Positions 1 through 9,514 are shown, numbered from the stretch's first letter. The stretch: DNA of 40,505 bases from an uncultured Porphyromonadaceae bacterium (GCA_948467675.1 CAOKFI010000025.1:1-40505), one strand, 5' to 3'. Program-made: numbers and translations. Notes: generated from the letters alone by a model not told the origin.

Positions 1-84
1 CTCAACACTCTACAAATCACTCCATTATTTGTTTGCTTTAAAACATATTTTTAACCTTTGTTAAGAATTAGCCTTTAGAAGGAA

Positions 85-92
85 TATCTTTG
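85..92 (+). promoter_or_regulatory. Orphan promoter-like -7 element in the 1-157 non-coding stretch
   Basis: TATCTTTG matches the Bacteroidetes -7 consensus TAnnTTTG. The nearest TTTG (57-60) is 24 bp upstream, longer than the usual 19-21 bp. No plus-strand gene follows; transcription would run antisense into the minus-strand membrane protein gene ending at 158. An imperfect palindrome lies at 100-119. I see no gene in 1-157. Confidence 0.25.
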
Positions 93-157
93 CGGTATAG
101 AGTGTATACATATATACTCAAAAAACAGGATGAACAAAGGATGGTAAAAAATCATGA

Positions 158-757
158 TCACCGGATATCGGAATCGCATAATTCAAGCTCCACACGAAGC
201 TGACGTAACAGTCTGCGCTGACGATAGTCGGCGCAGACGCCGATGGCCAGGCCGATAAGGAGGCCTAGCCATCCGCCACATATAATGGCAGGATCGCCTA
301 TTTCATAGAATATCGAAAAGATCCACACCAGCACAGGTATAGCAAAACACCATCCTGCCAGCCGCCCGTAACGCACATAGCGTCGGACATCATATACATA
401 TAACAATGCCTGTCCGGTATTGGCTGAAGACAGGTCGATCCTGGAGATCCGGCGATAGATAATCCAGTTCACAAGACCCATAAACCAGAAAAACAGCGTA
501 TAGACAACATACAAATACCATGAGGCGTCCAGAGAGCGTACCAGCACCGGAGCCAACAGCAAAGGGGCAACAATACAAAGTATAGCGCTACGTTTACGGT
601 AATTCATCAGCTTCTGGCGCAGTCCGCATGCACGATTTTCATTCAGCCGCGAAGCCAATATGCGGTTGCGCCGCTCAAGATCCTCGACACGCAACTCCAT
701 AGCCTGCCACTGACGCTGCAGATCTTCGATATTATTATATGATGTATGGCTATTCAT
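158..757 (-). CDS. Hypothetical four-helix membrane protein in a sigma-factor operon
   Basis: A 199-residue protein I cannot assign to a named family. Residues about 8-40 are charged and heptad-like, suggesting a short coiled coil. Four hydrophobic segments follow, at roughly 57-75, 79-101, 133-151 and 155-176, with a basic and acidic cytoplasmic tail rich in Arg. There is no signal peptide and no recognisable FecR or zinc-binding anti-sigma domain. It starts 32 bp downstream of the ECF sigma gene on the same strand, so the two are probably cotranscribed. That position suggests, but does not show, a role in controlling the sigma factor or in its stress response. The start is the only in-frame ATG before the hydrophobic region that keeps the coiled coil. 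Confidence 0.75.
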   Translation of the reverse strand: MNSHTSYNNIEDLQRQWQAMELRVEDLERRNRILASRLNENRACGLRQKLMNYRKRSAILCIVAPLLLAPVLVRSLDASWYLYVVYTLFFWFMGLVNWIIYRRISRIDLSSANTGQALLYVYDVRRYVRYGRLAGWCFAIPVLVWIFSIFYEIGDPAIICGGWLGLLIGLAIGVCADYRQRRLLRQLRVELELCDSDIR

Positions 758-789
758 AAATACTTATTTCTTTATCTGATGTTCTACAA

Positions 790-1281
790 CTATTCCTGAC
801 TCATTTTAACCAGTTTCGCTTTTATCCTACGCAATCGCGAGGCGACATTATTGCGTGAGATACCTGTAATATCGGAAATCTCATCGTATGTCTTTTCATC
901 AAGCCAAAGCAAAACCAAGGCTTTGTCCATTTTATTAAGACAACTTACAAGCCTGTACATTTCCTTTAATTGCGACGGTTTGTCCGAACGGTCATCTATC
1001 AACTCTGTCAACTCATCGATAGAAGAAGCATTGGACATAACCTTATTCCGCCGATAAAACGTTATGCACGAATTTATAGCCGTACGATAAATCCATGTGG
1101 ATACCTGCGAATCGCCACGAAAGCGATCCAGCCCCTGCCATATATTTATCAACGTCTCCTGATACAGGTCGTTGAAATGGTTTGAATCAGTGGCATACAT
1201 ATAGCACACCTTGCAGATCAGCTGCCTGTTACAGCTGATCAGATCCAAAAAACGATGTTCTTTATCAGATGCTGAGTTCAT
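790..1281 (-). CDS. ECF-type RNA polymerase sigma-70 family factor
   Basis: A 163-residue protein with the two-domain ECF layout. Sigma region 2 spans about residues 18-85, with the core-binding and -10 recognition motif DLYQETLINIWQGLDRFRG followed by STWIYRTAINSC. Region 4 spans about 108-158, with the helix-turn-helix YDEISDITGISRNNVASRL. The longer reading frame to 1404 would add 41 residues unlike any sigma factor and would cover the upstream -7 element, so I place the start at the ATG at 1279-1281. It is divergent from the secreted protein at 1417 and is followed by the membrane protein at 158-757. Regulon and signal cannot be read from the sequence. Confidence 0.9.
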   Translation of the reverse strand: MNSASDKEHRFLDLISCNRQLICKVCYMYATDSNHFNDLYQETLINIWQGLDRFRGDSQVSTWIYRTAINSCITFYRRNKVMSNASSIDELTELIDDRSDKPSQLKEMYRLVSCLNKMDKALVLLWLDEKTYDEISDITGISRNNVASRLRRIKAKLVKMSQE

Positions 1282-1346
1282 TCGTGGCTCTACAGTCGTT
1301 TCAATTATTAGACGGTGACAACAGTCATTAGTTGCATCAGAGCACA

Positions 1347-1354
1347 CAAATATA
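1347..1354 (-). promoter_or_regulatory. Possible -7 element for the ECF sigma gene
   Basis: Read on the minus strand this is TATATTTG, matching TAnnTTTG and lying about 65 nt before the chosen sigma start. No well-spaced -33 TTTG was found, so only half of the promoter is supported. Confidence 0.3.
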
Positions 1355-1416
1355 TATAAGTACCAGAAGATTTTTGTATATTCGCCACAAAATTTCAACG
1401 CCAAAACGATTACCGC

Positions 1417-1992
1417 ATGAAAAAGATAATTTCCATGATATTTGCCGCATCAATGGCACTATGCCCAATGTCAGTCTCGGCCGCAGGCACCAGCGCATCA
1501 GCTACGGCAGCGGCTCCTGCCGGCAAATCTATCAGCGAAAGCCATTTTTCATGGGGCGCCTCTATTGGGAGTTCTATCGACATGAGCGGCAATGACATGT
1601 CGTCAATCGATCTGTCTGCATGTTTCGGCTACAAAGGAGCGGGGATACAGATGGCTGGAGTGGGAGCCGCTATAGACATGGCGGTAAACAATGGCTCACG
1701 CATGTTTCCAGTCTATGCAATAGTGCGCACGAATTTCCGCAAAAAGCCATCGTTATGTTTCATGGAGGCGAAAGCCGGCTGCTCTTTCAACAGTCTATAC
1801 GACCACGAAACACAACAAGGACTATACGGATCGTTAGGTGCCGGGGTCAATCTGGCCACAGGCAAGAATTTCAGATCTTTCGTCATTCTGTCGTATACAT
1901 TCAATCATATACGTCCTTACGGAACAGAAGAGAAGACGGCCTCTCTCAGCGACTTACATCAGGCATCGATATCGATAGGCATCAGCTTCTGA
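1417..1992 (+). CDS. Secreted, probably outer-membrane beta-barrel-like hypothetical protein
   Basis: A 191-residue protein with a clear type I signal peptide: Lys-Lys start, hydrophobic stretch 4-16, likely cleavage after VSA near residue 22. An Ala/Ser/Thr-rich linker follows. The rest alternates short polar and hydrophobic stretches with many Gly residues (ACFGYKGAGIQMAG, YGSLGAGVNLATG), as in small outer-membrane barrels, and the chain ends in Phe, a usual C-terminal barrel signature. No named family was recognised. It is divergent from the ECF sigma gene with a 135-bp gap, so it is a reasonable but unproven target of that factor. Confidence 0.7.
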   Translation: MKKIISMIFAASMALCPMSVSAAGTSASATAAAPAGKSISESHFSWGASIGSSIDMSGNDMSSIDLSACFGYKGAGIQMAGVGAAIDMAVNNGSRMFPVYAIVRTNFRKKPSLCFMEAKAGCSFNSLYDHETQQGLYGSLGAGVNLATGKNFRSFVILSYTFNHIRPYGTEEKTASLSDLHQASISIGISF

Positions 1993-2113
1993 CCCGAAGT
2001 GCCGAAACTAAAAAATATCAGCAAACAGCCGCTCTGCACAAATCAAACGTAACAAAAAGGCATATTTTTACAACAATACGCAATCAAAACAGGGAATTTA
2101 ATTGTTATTTTTC

Positions 2114-2144
2114 TTGACCAAATAAAATATAGGTCGTATTTTTG
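2114..2144 (+). promoter_or_regulatory. Promoter of the leu operon
   Basis: TTG at 2114-2116 (-33 side), a 20-bp spacer, then TATTTTTG at 2137-2144, an exact match to TAnnTTTG. Transcription should begin near 2150, giving a leader of about 110 nt before leuA. Confidence 0.75.
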
Positions 2145-2178
2145 CAACCCAAACACAGCTATTGGCAACAATCAACCG

Positions 2179-2265
2179 ATGACATTTTTGCCATGCACAG
2201 CCTTTCTTCCAAGCGAGGAGGGGTTTAATTTTTATAGTGAATCACATAACTGCTGCAACTCATGA
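2179..2265 (+). CDS. Possible 28-codon leader ORF overlapping the leuA start
   Basis: ATG at 2179 opens a 28-codon frame that begins [10 protein letters not shown] and ends at TGA 2263-2265, overlapping the leuA ATG (2262) as ATGA. It has two Leu codons (2188, 2206) before and inside the leader hairpin, fewer than in classical leu leader peptides. The overlap could couple its translation to leuA. It may be chance. Confidence 0.3.
   Translation: MTFLPCTAFLPSEEGFNFYSESHNCCNS
2199..2225 (+). terminator. Attenuator-like hairpin in the leu leader
   Basis: CCTTTCTTC (2201-2209) pairs with GAGGAGGGG (2215-2223) around the 5-nt loop CAAGC; A2199 and G2200 can extend the helix. Three of the nine core pairs are G-U. 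The T-rich stretch TTTAATTTTT (2224-2233) follows directly, so the element looks like an intrinsic terminator about 30 nt upstream of leuA. The candidate leader ORF runs straight through it. Confidence 0.5.
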
Positions 2266-3758
2266 GCAATAGATTGTTTATATTCGACACTACGCTACGC
2301 GACGGAGAACAAGTACCCGGATGCCAACTCAATACGGTAGAAAAGATCGAAGTAGCCCGCGCTCTGGAACAACTCGGAGTCGATGTCATAGAAGCCGGAT
2401 TCCCAGTCTCGAGTCCCGGCGATTTCAACTCGGTAGTAGAAATCTCAAAGGCCGTAACATGGCCTACCATCTGCGCGCTGACCCGCGCCGTAGAAAACGA
2501 CATCAGGGTAGCTGCCGATGCTCTGCAATACGCCAAACACAAACGCATACATACAGGCATCGGCACGTCCGACAGCCACATACGGTATAAATTCAACTCC
2601 ACCCGCGAAGACATACTCGAACGTGCGGCAGCTTGTGTGAAGTATGCAAAAAAATACGTGGAAGACGTACAGTTCTATGCCGAGGATGCCGGCCGCACCG
2701 ACAATGAATATCTCGCCCGAGTAGTCGAAGCCGTCATCAAAGCCGGCGCGACCGTAGTCAACATTCCGGACACAACAGGATACTGTCTGCCTGAACAATT
2801 CGGAGCCAAGATAAAATATCTGATGGAGCATGTCGACGGCATACACAAAGTCACGATAGCCACCCACTGCCACAACGATCTGGGCATGGCAACCGCCAAT
2901 ACCGTGGCCGGAGTCCTCAACGGAGCACGTCAGGCCGAAGTCACGATCAACGGTATAGGCGAACGAGCCGGCAATACATCGCTGGAGGAAGTAGCCATGA
3001 TATTCAAATCGCACAAAGAACTGGATATCACCACCAACATCAATACTACAAAGATATACGGCATGAGCCGTCTTGTGTCGAGTCTAATGAATATGCCGGT
3101 ACAACCCAACAAGGCTATCGTAGGCCGCAATGCCTTCGCACACTCATCGGGCATACATCAGGACGGTGTTCTGAAAAACCGCGAAAGCTATGAGATAATC
3201 GATCCGAAGGATGTAGGCGTAGACGAGAACTCCATAGTACTCACAGCCCGCAGCGGACGTGCCGCGCTCAAGCACAGGCTGTCGGTGCTCGGCGTAGAGC
3301 TGGAGAAAGACGCTCTCGACAAAGCATACGAAGGGTTCCTACGCCTTGCCGACCGGAAAAAAGAGATCAATGACGACGATGTGCTGATGCTCGCCGGCAA
3401 GCACCACACCGCATCACACCGGATCAAGCTCGACTTCCTGCAAGTCACCTCAGGCGTGGGAATACAATCCGTGGCCAGTGTCGGCCTTGACATCGCCGGC
3501 GAGAAATTCGAGGCCTGTGCTTCAGGCAACGGCCCCGTCGATGCCGCCATATCCGCAATCAAGAATATCATCCACCGCACTATGCTTGTCAAAGAATTCC
3601 TCATACAAGCGATCAACAAGGGCAGTAATGACGTAGGCAAAGTCCACATGACGGTCGAACATGAAGGCACAAGCTATTACGGCTTCTCGGCCAACACCGA
3701 CATCGTGGCTGCAAGCGCAGAGGCATTTATCGATGCCATCAACAAATTCGTACGATAA
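2262..3758 (+). CDS. leuA: 2-isopropylmalate synthase
   Basis: LeuA condenses acetyl-CoA with 2-oxoisovalerate in the first committed step of leucine synthesis. The 498 residues fit the usual length. The TIM-barrel domain opens with DTTLRDGEQ (residues 9-17), carrying the catalytic and metal-binding Arg13-Asp14. Metal ligands His202 and His204 lie in [13 protein letters not shown], followed by [14 protein letters not shown]. The C-terminal 130 or so residues, with the GNGPVDAA motif, form the LeuA allosteric dimer domain, so leucine feedback inhibition is likely. An in-frame stop at 2238-2240 fixes the start at or after this ATG. It is first in the operon, 23 bp ahead of leuC, behind a promoter and a possible attenuator. 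Confidence 0.95.
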   Translation: MSNRLFIFDTTLRDGEQVPGCQLNTVEKIEVARALEQLGVDVIEAGFPVSSPGDFNSVVEISKAVTWPTICALTRAVENDIRVAADALQYAKHKRIHTGIGTSDSHIRYKFNSTREDILERAAACVKYAKKYVEDVQFYAEDAGRTDNEYLARVVEAVIKAGATVVNIPDTTGYCLPEQFGAKIKYLMEHVDGIHKVTIATHCHNDLGMATANTVAGVLNGARQAEVTINGIGERAGNTSLEEVAMIFKSHKELDITTNINTTKIYGMSRLVSSLMNMPVQPNKAIVGRNAFAHSSGIHQDGVLKNRESYEIIDPKDVGVDENSIVLTARSGRAALKHRLSVLGVELEKDALDKAYEGFLRLADRKKEINDDDVLMLAGKHHTASHRIKLDFLQVTSGVGIQSVASVGLDIAGEKFEACASGNGPVDAAISAIKNIIHRTMLVKEFLIQAINKGSNDVGKVHMTVEHEGTSYYGFSANTDIVAASAEAFIDAINKFVR

Positions 3759-3781
3759 AGACCACCAACATATCACATCCA

Positions 3782-5176
3782 ATGGGCAAGACTCTATTCG
3801 ACAAAATATGGGACGCTCACACCATCAGCACAATCGATGGCGGCCCCACACAGTTATACATCGACCGGCACTATTGCCATGAGGTGACAAGCCCTCAGGC
3901 ATTCGACGGACTGCGGCAACGCGGACTGCCGGTCTTCCGACCGGCCAAAACAATATGCTCGCCAGACCACAACATACCAACCATACACCAAGAAGATCCA
4001 ATCGCTGATCCTGTTTCACGGCATCAAGTAGAGACCCTTGCCGCCAACGCCCGAGAGTTCGGTCTCACACACTACGGCATAGGTCATAAAAACAATGGCA
4101 TTATCCATGTGATCGGTCCGGAAAACGGCCTTACACTTCCCGGATACACGATCGTATGCGGCGACAGCCACACTTCAACCCATGGAGCATTCGGAGCTGT
4201 GGCATTCGGAATCGGGACATCGGAAGTGGAGATGGTTCTCGCATCGCAATGCATATTGCAACCTAAACCGAAAACCATGCGCATCAACGTCGAAGGCAAA
4301 CTCCCTGACGGCGTTACGGCCAAAGACATAGCACTCTACATCATAGCCCGGATGACCACAGGCGGCGCCACAGGATACTTTGTGGAATATGCCGGCGAAG
4401 CCATACGAAACCTGAGCATGGAGGAGCGCATGACAGTATGCAATCTTTCAATCGAAATGGGAGCCCGCGGAGGCATGATCGCCCCCGACGACACCACATT
4501 TGCCTATGTCAAAGGGCGTGAGTTCGCTCCATCCGGAGAAGAATGGGACAAGTCTGTCGCCTACTGGCGGACACTTGCCTCCGACTATGACGCGATCTTC
4601 GACAAAGAAGTCACATTCCGCGCCGAAGATATCGAACCGCGCATCACGTTCGGCACCAATCCGGGCATGGGAATAGGCATCTCAGAACCTGTGCCTGCTT
4701 CTGAAGCCACCGACGAAGCCGGCGCCGCGAGCTATCAGAAAGCGTTGGACTATATGGGGTTCAATGTCGGCCAGAAGTTAGAAGGCACACCTGTCGACTA
4801 CGTATTCCTCGGAAGTTGCACCAACGGCCGCATAGAAGACTTCAGAGCCTTCGCCAATATAGTGAAAGGACATCATAAGGCCGACAATGTAACAGCGTGG
4901 CTGGTTCCGGGCTCCTGGAAAGTCGCAGACCAGATCAATGCCGAAGGTTTAGACCAAATACTCACCGAGGCCGGATTCGAACTACGCCAGCCAGGGTGCT
5001 CGGCATGCCTGGCCATGAACGACGACAAAGTTCCGGCAGGGAAACTCGCAGTATCGACAAGCAACCGCAATTTCGAAGGACGCCAGGGCCCCGGCGCGCG
5101 TACAATACTGGCCGGTCCGCTTGTCGCAGCCGCATGCGCCATAACAGGTGTGATAACAGATCCACGCAAACTATAA
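3782..5176 (+). CDS. leuC: 3-isopropylmalate dehydratase, large subunit
   Basis: LeuC with LeuD isomerises 2-isopropylmalate to 3-isopropylmalate through an aconitase-type 4Fe-4S cluster. The protein has 464 residues, the normal bacterial length. The three cluster cysteines are visible: Cys346 in GSCTNGR, and Cys406 and Cys409 in PGCSACLAM. The aconitase signatures [13 protein letters not shown] and [10 protein letters not shown] are present. The gene lies 23 bp after leuA and 18 bp before leuD. In this operon the same enzyme probably also acts on citramalate made by the cimA product. Confidence 0.96.
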   Translation: MGKTLFDKIWDAHTISTIDGGPTQLYIDRHYCHEVTSPQAFDGLRQRGLPVFRPAKTICSPDHNIPTIHQEDPIADPVSRHQVETLAANAREFGLTHYGIGHKNNGIIHVIGPENGLTLPGYTIVCGDSHTSTHGAFGAVAFGIGTSEVEMVLASQCILQPKPKTMRINVEGKLPDGVTAKDIALYIIARMTTGGATGYFVEYAGEAIRNLSMEERMTVCNLSIEMGARGGMIAPDDTTFAYVKGREFAPSGEEWDKSVAYWRTLASDYDAIFDKEVTFRAEDIEPRITFGTNPGMGIGISEPVPASEATDEAGAASYQKALDYMGFNVGQKLEGTPVDYVFLGSCTNGRIEDFRAFANIVKGHHKADNVTAWLVPGSWKVADQINAEGLDQILTEAGFELRQPGCSACLAMNDDKVPAGKLAVSTSNRNFEGRQGPGARTILAGPLVAAACAITGVITDPRKL

Positions 5177-5194
5177 CCCGCACAGCACGCACAG

Positions 5195-5785
5195 ATGAAA
5201 CAAAAATTCACAACCATAACATCGACATGCGTACCGCTGCCGATCGAGAATGTAGATACCGATCAGATTATTCCCGCACGCTTTCTGAAAGCCACATCCA
5301 GAGAAGGATTCGGCGAGAACCTGTTTCGGGACTGGCGTTACAGCGCCGACGGACACCCCAATCCGGATTTCGTACTGAACGATCCCACATATTCCGGCTG
5401 TATTCTGGTTGCCGGCAAGAATTTCGGATCGGGATCGAGCCGCGAACATGCGGCTTGGGCCATAGCCGATTACGGGTTCCGAGTCGTTGTATCAAGCTTC
5501 TTCGCCGATATACACAAGAACAATGAACTCAACAACTTCGTATTGCCCGTAGTCGTCAGCGAAAAATTTCTCGCCGAGCTATTCACATCGATCAATGCCG
5601 ATCCAAAAGCAGAGGTGAAAGTAGACCTGGCCGAACAGACCATAACGAATATCAGCACCGGCAACAGCGAGAAATTCGACATCAACCCGTACAAAAAGCT
5701 CTGTCTGTCGGAAGGGCTGGACGACATCGACTATCTGCTGTCGAAACGCGATGACATAGAATCCTGGGAGACAAGACATCAATAA
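5195..5785 (+). CDS. leuD: 3-isopropylmalate dehydratase, small subunit
   Basis: A 196-residue aconitase swivel-domain subunit that partners LeuC. It contains the family motifs [14 protein letters not shown] near the N terminus and [14 protein letters not shown] at about residues 75-88, whose Ser and Arg residues line the active site. Length is typical for the stand-alone small subunit. It sits 18 bp from its neighbours on each side, between leuC and the citramalate synthase gene. Confidence 0.96.
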   Translation: MKQKFTTITSTCVPLPIENVDTDQIIPARFLKATSREGFGENLFRDWRYSADGHPNPDFVLNDPTYSGCILVAGKNFGSGSSREHAAWAIADYGFRVVVSSFFADIHKNNELNNFVLPVVVSEKFLAELFTSINADPKAEVKVDLAEQTITNISTGNSEKFDINPYKKLCLSEGLDDIDYLLSKRDDIESWETRHQ

Positions 5786-5803
5786 CCCAACCCGACTGCG
5801 AAT

Positions 5804-7321
5804 ATGCATGTAGAAATAATGGATACGACGCTACGCGATGGAGAGCAGACCTCCGGCGTATCGTTTTCCGCGTCAGAGAAACTGAGCATCACCAGGCTAC
5901 TGCTTCAGGAGCTGCATGTACCCCGTGTGGAAATCGCATCAGCAAGGGTTTCGGACGGTGAAATAAACACTGTATCGCAGATATGTTCGTGGGCAAAACG
6001 CAACAGCCTACTGGACAGAATAGAAATTCTCGGGTTCCTCGACAACGGGCAATCCATAGAATGGATCAGAAATGTAGGCGGGCATGTCGTCAATCTGCTG
6101 TCGAAAGGCAGCGAAAAACATTGTGTGTATCAGCTCCGGATGACTCCGGAGGAACATATCCAGGCCATACGCCGCGAGACCATTGCCGCCCATAATGCAG
6201 GAATGGATATAAATCTGTATCTCGAAGACTGGTCAAACGGAATGCGTAACTCGCGGGAATATCTGTGGCGACTGATGGACAATATCTGCGATCTGCCGAT
6301 CAAGCGTTTCATGCTTCCAGATACATTAGGGATCCTCAATCCGGAGGAGACCCACGAGTTCATAAGCTGCATGACCGGCCGATATCCGCAACTGCAATTC
6401 GACTTTCATGCCCACAACGACTACGACATGGCCACTGCCAACGTCTATGCGGCAGTCAAGGCGGGAGTCCACGGAATCCATGTTACAGTCAACGGCCTCG
6501 GCGAACGGGCCGGCAACGCCACTCTATCGAGTGCCGTCGCCACCATACACGACCATCTTGGCCTCACCACAGGCATCGATGAAAGCAGGATCAACAAGGT
6601 GAGCCATATCGTGGAATCATTTTCAGGCATCATGCTCCCCCCCAACAAGCCGATAATCGGCGAATCGGTATTCACCCAGTGTGCCGGAGTACATGCCGAC
6701 GGCGACAACAAAAACAATCTGTATTTCAACGATCTGCTGCCTGAAAGATTTGGCCGCGAACGCGAGTATGCACTCGGCAAGACATCCGGCAAGGCCAACA
6801 TACAGAAGAATCTTGAAACCCTCGGCATAGAACTCAGCGATGAGAACCTGCGGAAAGTCACGCAACGCATCATCGAGCTCGGCGACAAAAAAGAACTGGT
6901 GACCCAAAGCGATCTGCCGTTTATCGTATCAGATGTCGTCAAACATGACACCCTGCCCAATAAAGTGAGGATTGTCAACTACACACTCAACCTGTCACAA
7001 GGCCTACGCCCTACGGCGACTGTACTGCTCGATATCGACGGCACGGAATATCAGGAGACCGCTGTCGGCGACGGCCAATACGACGCATTCGTAAAGGCAG
7101 TGCGACACATTTATCACAACCATCTGAAACGTGCGTTCCCGATACTCACCAACTATGCCGTCAACATACCACCCGGCGGACATACCGACGCCCTGGTGCA
7201 CACGACCATATCCTGGGACTACAAAGGCACGCCACTCAAAACCCGAGGCCTCGACGCCGACCAGACAGAGGCCGCCATACAGGCAACCCTCAAAATGCTC
7301 AACATAATAGAAAACCTATAA
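5804..7321 (+). CDS. cimA: (R)-citramalate synthase (alpha-isopropylmalate synthase family)
   Basis: A second member of the LeuA family in the operon, 505 residues. The catalytic start is [17 protein letters not shown] with Arg11-Asp12; metal ligands are His202 and His204 in FDFHAHNDYDMATAN; NGLGERAGNATL and a C-terminal regulatory domain follow. From memory the sequence follows Leptospira interrogans citramalate synthase closely, including EIASARVS, YLEDWSNG and FTQCAGVHADGD. The three residues reported there to form the pyruvate pocket (Leu81, Leu104, Tyr144) correspond to Leu76, Leu99 and Tyr139 here. It should therefore condense pyruvate with acetyl-CoA for threonine-independent isoleucine synthesis. 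Automatic annotation may call it a second LeuA. It lies 18 bp after leuD and 15 bp before leuB. Confidence 0.85.
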   Translation: MHVEIMDTTLRDGEQTSGVSFSASEKLSITRLLLQELHVPRVEIASARVSDGEINTVSQICSWAKRNSLLDRIEILGFLDNGQSIEWIRNVGGHVVNLLSKGSEKHCVYQLRMTPEEHIQAIRRETIAAHNAGMDINLYLEDWSNGMRNSREYLWRLMDNICDLPIKRFMLPDTLGILNPEETHEFISCMTGRYPQLQFDFHAHNDYDMATANVYAAVKAGVHGIHVTVNGLGERAGNATLSSAVATIHDHLGLTTGIDESRINKVSHIVESFSGIMLPPNKPIIGESVFTQCAGVHADGDNKNNLYFNDLLPERFGREREYALGKTSGKANIQKNLETLGIELSDENLRKVTQRIIELGDKKELVTQSDLPFIVSDVVKHDTLPNKVRIVNYTLNLSQGLRPTATVLLDIDGTEYQETAVGDGQYDAFVKAVRHIYHNHLKRAFPILTNYAVNIPPGGHTDALVHTTISWDYKGTPLKTRGLDADQTEAAIQATLKMLNIIENL

Positions 7322-7336
7322 ATACGCTTTACAATA

Positions 7337-8398
7337 ATGAACCTGAAAATTGCAGTCTTGCCGGGCGACGGCATAGGCCCCGAAATATCCCGCCAGGGAG
7401 TAGATGTGATGAGCGCAGTATGCGACAAATTCGGACATCATGTCGAATACAGTTATGCCGCATGCGGTGCTGCGGCGATCGACGCGGTAGGAGATCCGTT
7501 TCCCGAAGAAACATTCAGGATATGCCTCGACGCCGATGCCGTTCTGTTTTCGGCTGTAGGAGATCCCAAATTCGACAACGACCCCAATGCAAAAGTACGA
7601 CCCGAACAAGGTCTGCTGGCCATGCGCAAGAAACTCGGACTTTATGCCAATATACGTCCGGTCGAGACATTCCCGTGCCTGATCCACAAATCGCCGCTGA
7701 AAGCCGAGCTAGTCGACGGCGCCGATTTCGTGTGCATACGCGAACTTACCGGCGGCATGTATTTCGGCGAGAAATTCGAGTCCGACGAACGCGCCTACGA
7801 CACCAACGCATACACACGCCCCGAGATAGAGCGGATACTACGCACCGCATACTCATACGCACGCAGGCGCCGCAAGCACCTGACAGTCGTAGACAAGGCA
7901 AATGTGCTGGCATCGAGCCGCCTCTGGCGCAAAGTAGCACAACAGATGGCATCAGAGTATCCCGACGTGACCACGGATTTCATGTATGTCGACAATGCGG
8001 CTATGCGCATGATCCAGGAACCACGTTTCTTCGATGTGATGGTAACCGAAAATACATTCGGCGACATTCTTACCGATGAAGGCAGTGTGATATCCGGCTC
8101 GATGGGTCTTCTGCCGTCCGCATCCACAGGCGAAAGCACTCCGGTGTTCGAACCGATACATGGCTCATGGCCTCAGGCCAAAGGGCTGAACATCGCGAAC
8201 CCACTGGCCCAGATACTGTCTGTAGCCATGCTGTTCGAGTATTTCGACCTAAAAGAAGAGGGAGCGCTGATTCGCCGTGCTGTCAATGCGTCGCTCGATT
8301 CCGAAGTACGAACTCCCGAAATCCAGGTACCCGGAGGCGCCCACTACGGAACCCGGGAGGTAGGCGCCTGGATCGTCAACTACATACGCAACGCCTGA
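7337..8398 (+). CDS. leuB: 3-isopropylmalate dehydrogenase
   Basis: LeuB oxidatively decarboxylates 3-isopropylmalate to 2-oxoisocaproate with NAD+; in this setting it may also process erythro-3-methylmalate from the citramalate branch. The 353 residues match the family. Visible motifs are LPGDGIGPE (residues 8-16), the substrate-binding [10 protein letters not shown] and [10 protein letters not shown], the metal-site region [25 protein letters not shown], and the NAD-binding [12 protein letters not shown]. It is last in the operon and converges on smpB with only 14 bp between stop codons; no strong terminator was seen there. Confidence 0.96.
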   Translation: MNLKIAVLPGDGIGPEISRQGVDVMSAVCDKFGHHVEYSYAACGAAAIDAVGDPFPEETFRICLDADAVLFSAVGDPKFDNDPNAKVRPEQGLLAMRKKLGLYANIRPVETFPCLIHKSPLKAELVDGADFVCIRELTGGMYFGEKFESDERAYDTNAYTRPEIERILRTAYSYARRRRKHLTVVDKANVLASSRLWRKVAQQMASEYPDVTTDFMYVDNAAMRMIQEPRFFDVMVTENTFGDILTDEGSVISGSMGLLPSASTGESTPVFEPIHGSWPQAKGLNIANPLAQILSVAMLFEYFDLKEEGALIRRAVNASLDSEVRTPEIQVPGGAHYGTREVGAWIVNYIRNA

Positions 8399-8412
8399 CG
8401 AAAGATCTGGAT

Positions 8413-8865
8413 CTACTTTTCAAACATACGCGCCATCGACCGTTTATCCTCTCGTTCCTTTATCGACTGGCGTTTATCATACTCTTTTTTACCGCGGCCT
8501 ATGCCAATGACCAGCTTGGCAAGGCCGCGGTCATTTATAAACATACGCAGCGGCACAATCGTAAATCCGGTCTCTTTGCCGTTCTTTTCCAGATTGGCTA
8601 TTTCCTTGCGGTTCAGGAGCAGTTTACGGTCACGACGTTCCGCGTGATTGTTATACGTGCCGTAGAAATATTCAGCCACATACATATTCTTGACCCAGAC
8701 CTCGCCGTTATTCACATAACAGAACGTATCGACAAGGCTCGCCTTGCCCTGGCGGATAGATTTGATCTCTGTCCCTGTCAGGACTATACCGGCGGTAAAT
8801 GTCTCCGATATAGCGTAATCGAATGTGGCTCTCCGGTTTTTTATGTTGACTTCTTTAAAGTTCAT
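8413..8865 (-). CDS. smpB: SsrA-binding protein SmpB
   Basis: SmpB binds tmRNA and brings it to stalled ribosomes for trans-translation. At 150 residues it has the family length. The OB-fold motifs [20 protein letters not shown] and [14 protein letters not shown] are clear, and the basic C-terminal tail ([21 protein letters not shown]) is the segment that enters the mRNA channel. It lies 18 bp downstream of the YIP1-family gene, so the two are probably cotranscribed. The tmRNA gene is not in this window. Confidence 0.96.
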   Translation of the reverse strand: MNFKEVNIKNRRATFDYAISETFTAGIVLTGTEIKSIRQGKASLVDTFCYVNNGEVWVKNMYVAEYFYGTYNNHAERRDRKLLLNRKEIANLEKNGKETGFTIVPLRMFINDRGLAKLVIGIGRGKKEYDKRQSIKEREDKRSMARMFEK

Positions 8866-8883
8866 AACGGGTCTGTCTTTTTT

Positions 8884-9429
8884 TTACAATATCAGGTTTA
8901 ATAATCCCAACAAATATACCGGAACAATTATCGATGCGACCGCCAAAATAACGAACTGGTTCATCTTTTCGTCTGTCACTCCGAGATACGGCGCTCCTTT
9001 CCACAATATGACTGCCACATACAACGGCAGGAACTGCACGAGCGACAGCTCTACCGGCAGGCAATTCACTATGATCGCCAGAAGCGCCAGCAGCCCGAGA
9101 CCGAGAGAGATAAAAACACTTACACGATCATCGGAAATATCGCCTTCTGCCACATATCTTCTTATGAATAAAGCGAAGACAAACTGCGCTATATAGTATG
9201 AGATAAAAAACTGCACAAAAGTAATTATGGCCCGCTGGAGCAGATTCACGAACGTGAGCATCGGGTCATACAGTCCGACTATAAATGAGGATACTGCCGC
9301 TATGCCGAAAAGAGGATACAGGCATTTCGTCATGAGACGGCGCGGCTCCGGCTCATCAAGCGCCACATCCTCCCAGCCGCGCACAGGCGACAGGATCAGA
9401 TGAAACAACATTTTAAGAAATAATGCCAT
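8884..9429 (-). CDS. YIP1-family integral membrane protein
   Basis: A 181-residue protein with about five hydrophobic segments and the N-terminal pattern LILSPVRGWEDV typical of bacterial YIP1-like proteins, followed by helices around residues 37-50, 62-90, 105-125, 130-145 and 160-178. Function is unknown. The reading frame runs to 9477, but a -7 element (9475-9482) overlaps that end, so I place the start at the ATG at 9427-9429. It is upstream of smpB and divergent from the DUF5606 gene. Confidence 0.8.
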   Translation of the reverse strand: MALFLKMLFHLILSPVRGWEDVALDEPEPRRLMTKCLYPLFGIAAVSSFIVGLYDPMLTFVNLLQRAIITFVQFFISYYIAQFVFALFIRRYVAEGDISDDRVSVFISLGLGLLALLAIIVNCLPVELSLVQFLPLYVAVILWKGAPYLGVTDEKMNQFVILAVASIIVPVYLLGLLNLIL

Positions 9430-9474
9430 AACGCTTATAGTATTATGCGGAATCCGTTCCGTCGTTGAGGGTGA

Positions 9475-9482
9475 CAAAGTTA
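9475..9482 (-). promoter_or_regulatory. -7 element for the YIP1-smpB operon
   Basis: On the minus strand this reads TAACTTTG, an exact TAnnTTTG match 46 bp before the chosen YIP1 start. The -33 side is weak (TTTA with a 23-bp spacer). Confidence 0.5.
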
Positions 9483-9514
9483 ATAATAATCGGTTATGTT
9501 TCGGATAAAAACAC

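Noticed and set aside
2145-2261. T-box or known riboswitch in the leu leader
   Set aside because: No T-box sequence and no recognised riboswitch core; only the attenuator-like hairpin is supported.
8399-8412. Terminator between leuB and smpB
   Set aside because: Only an AGATC/GATCT match with a 2-nt loop is present around 8403-8414, too short to call.
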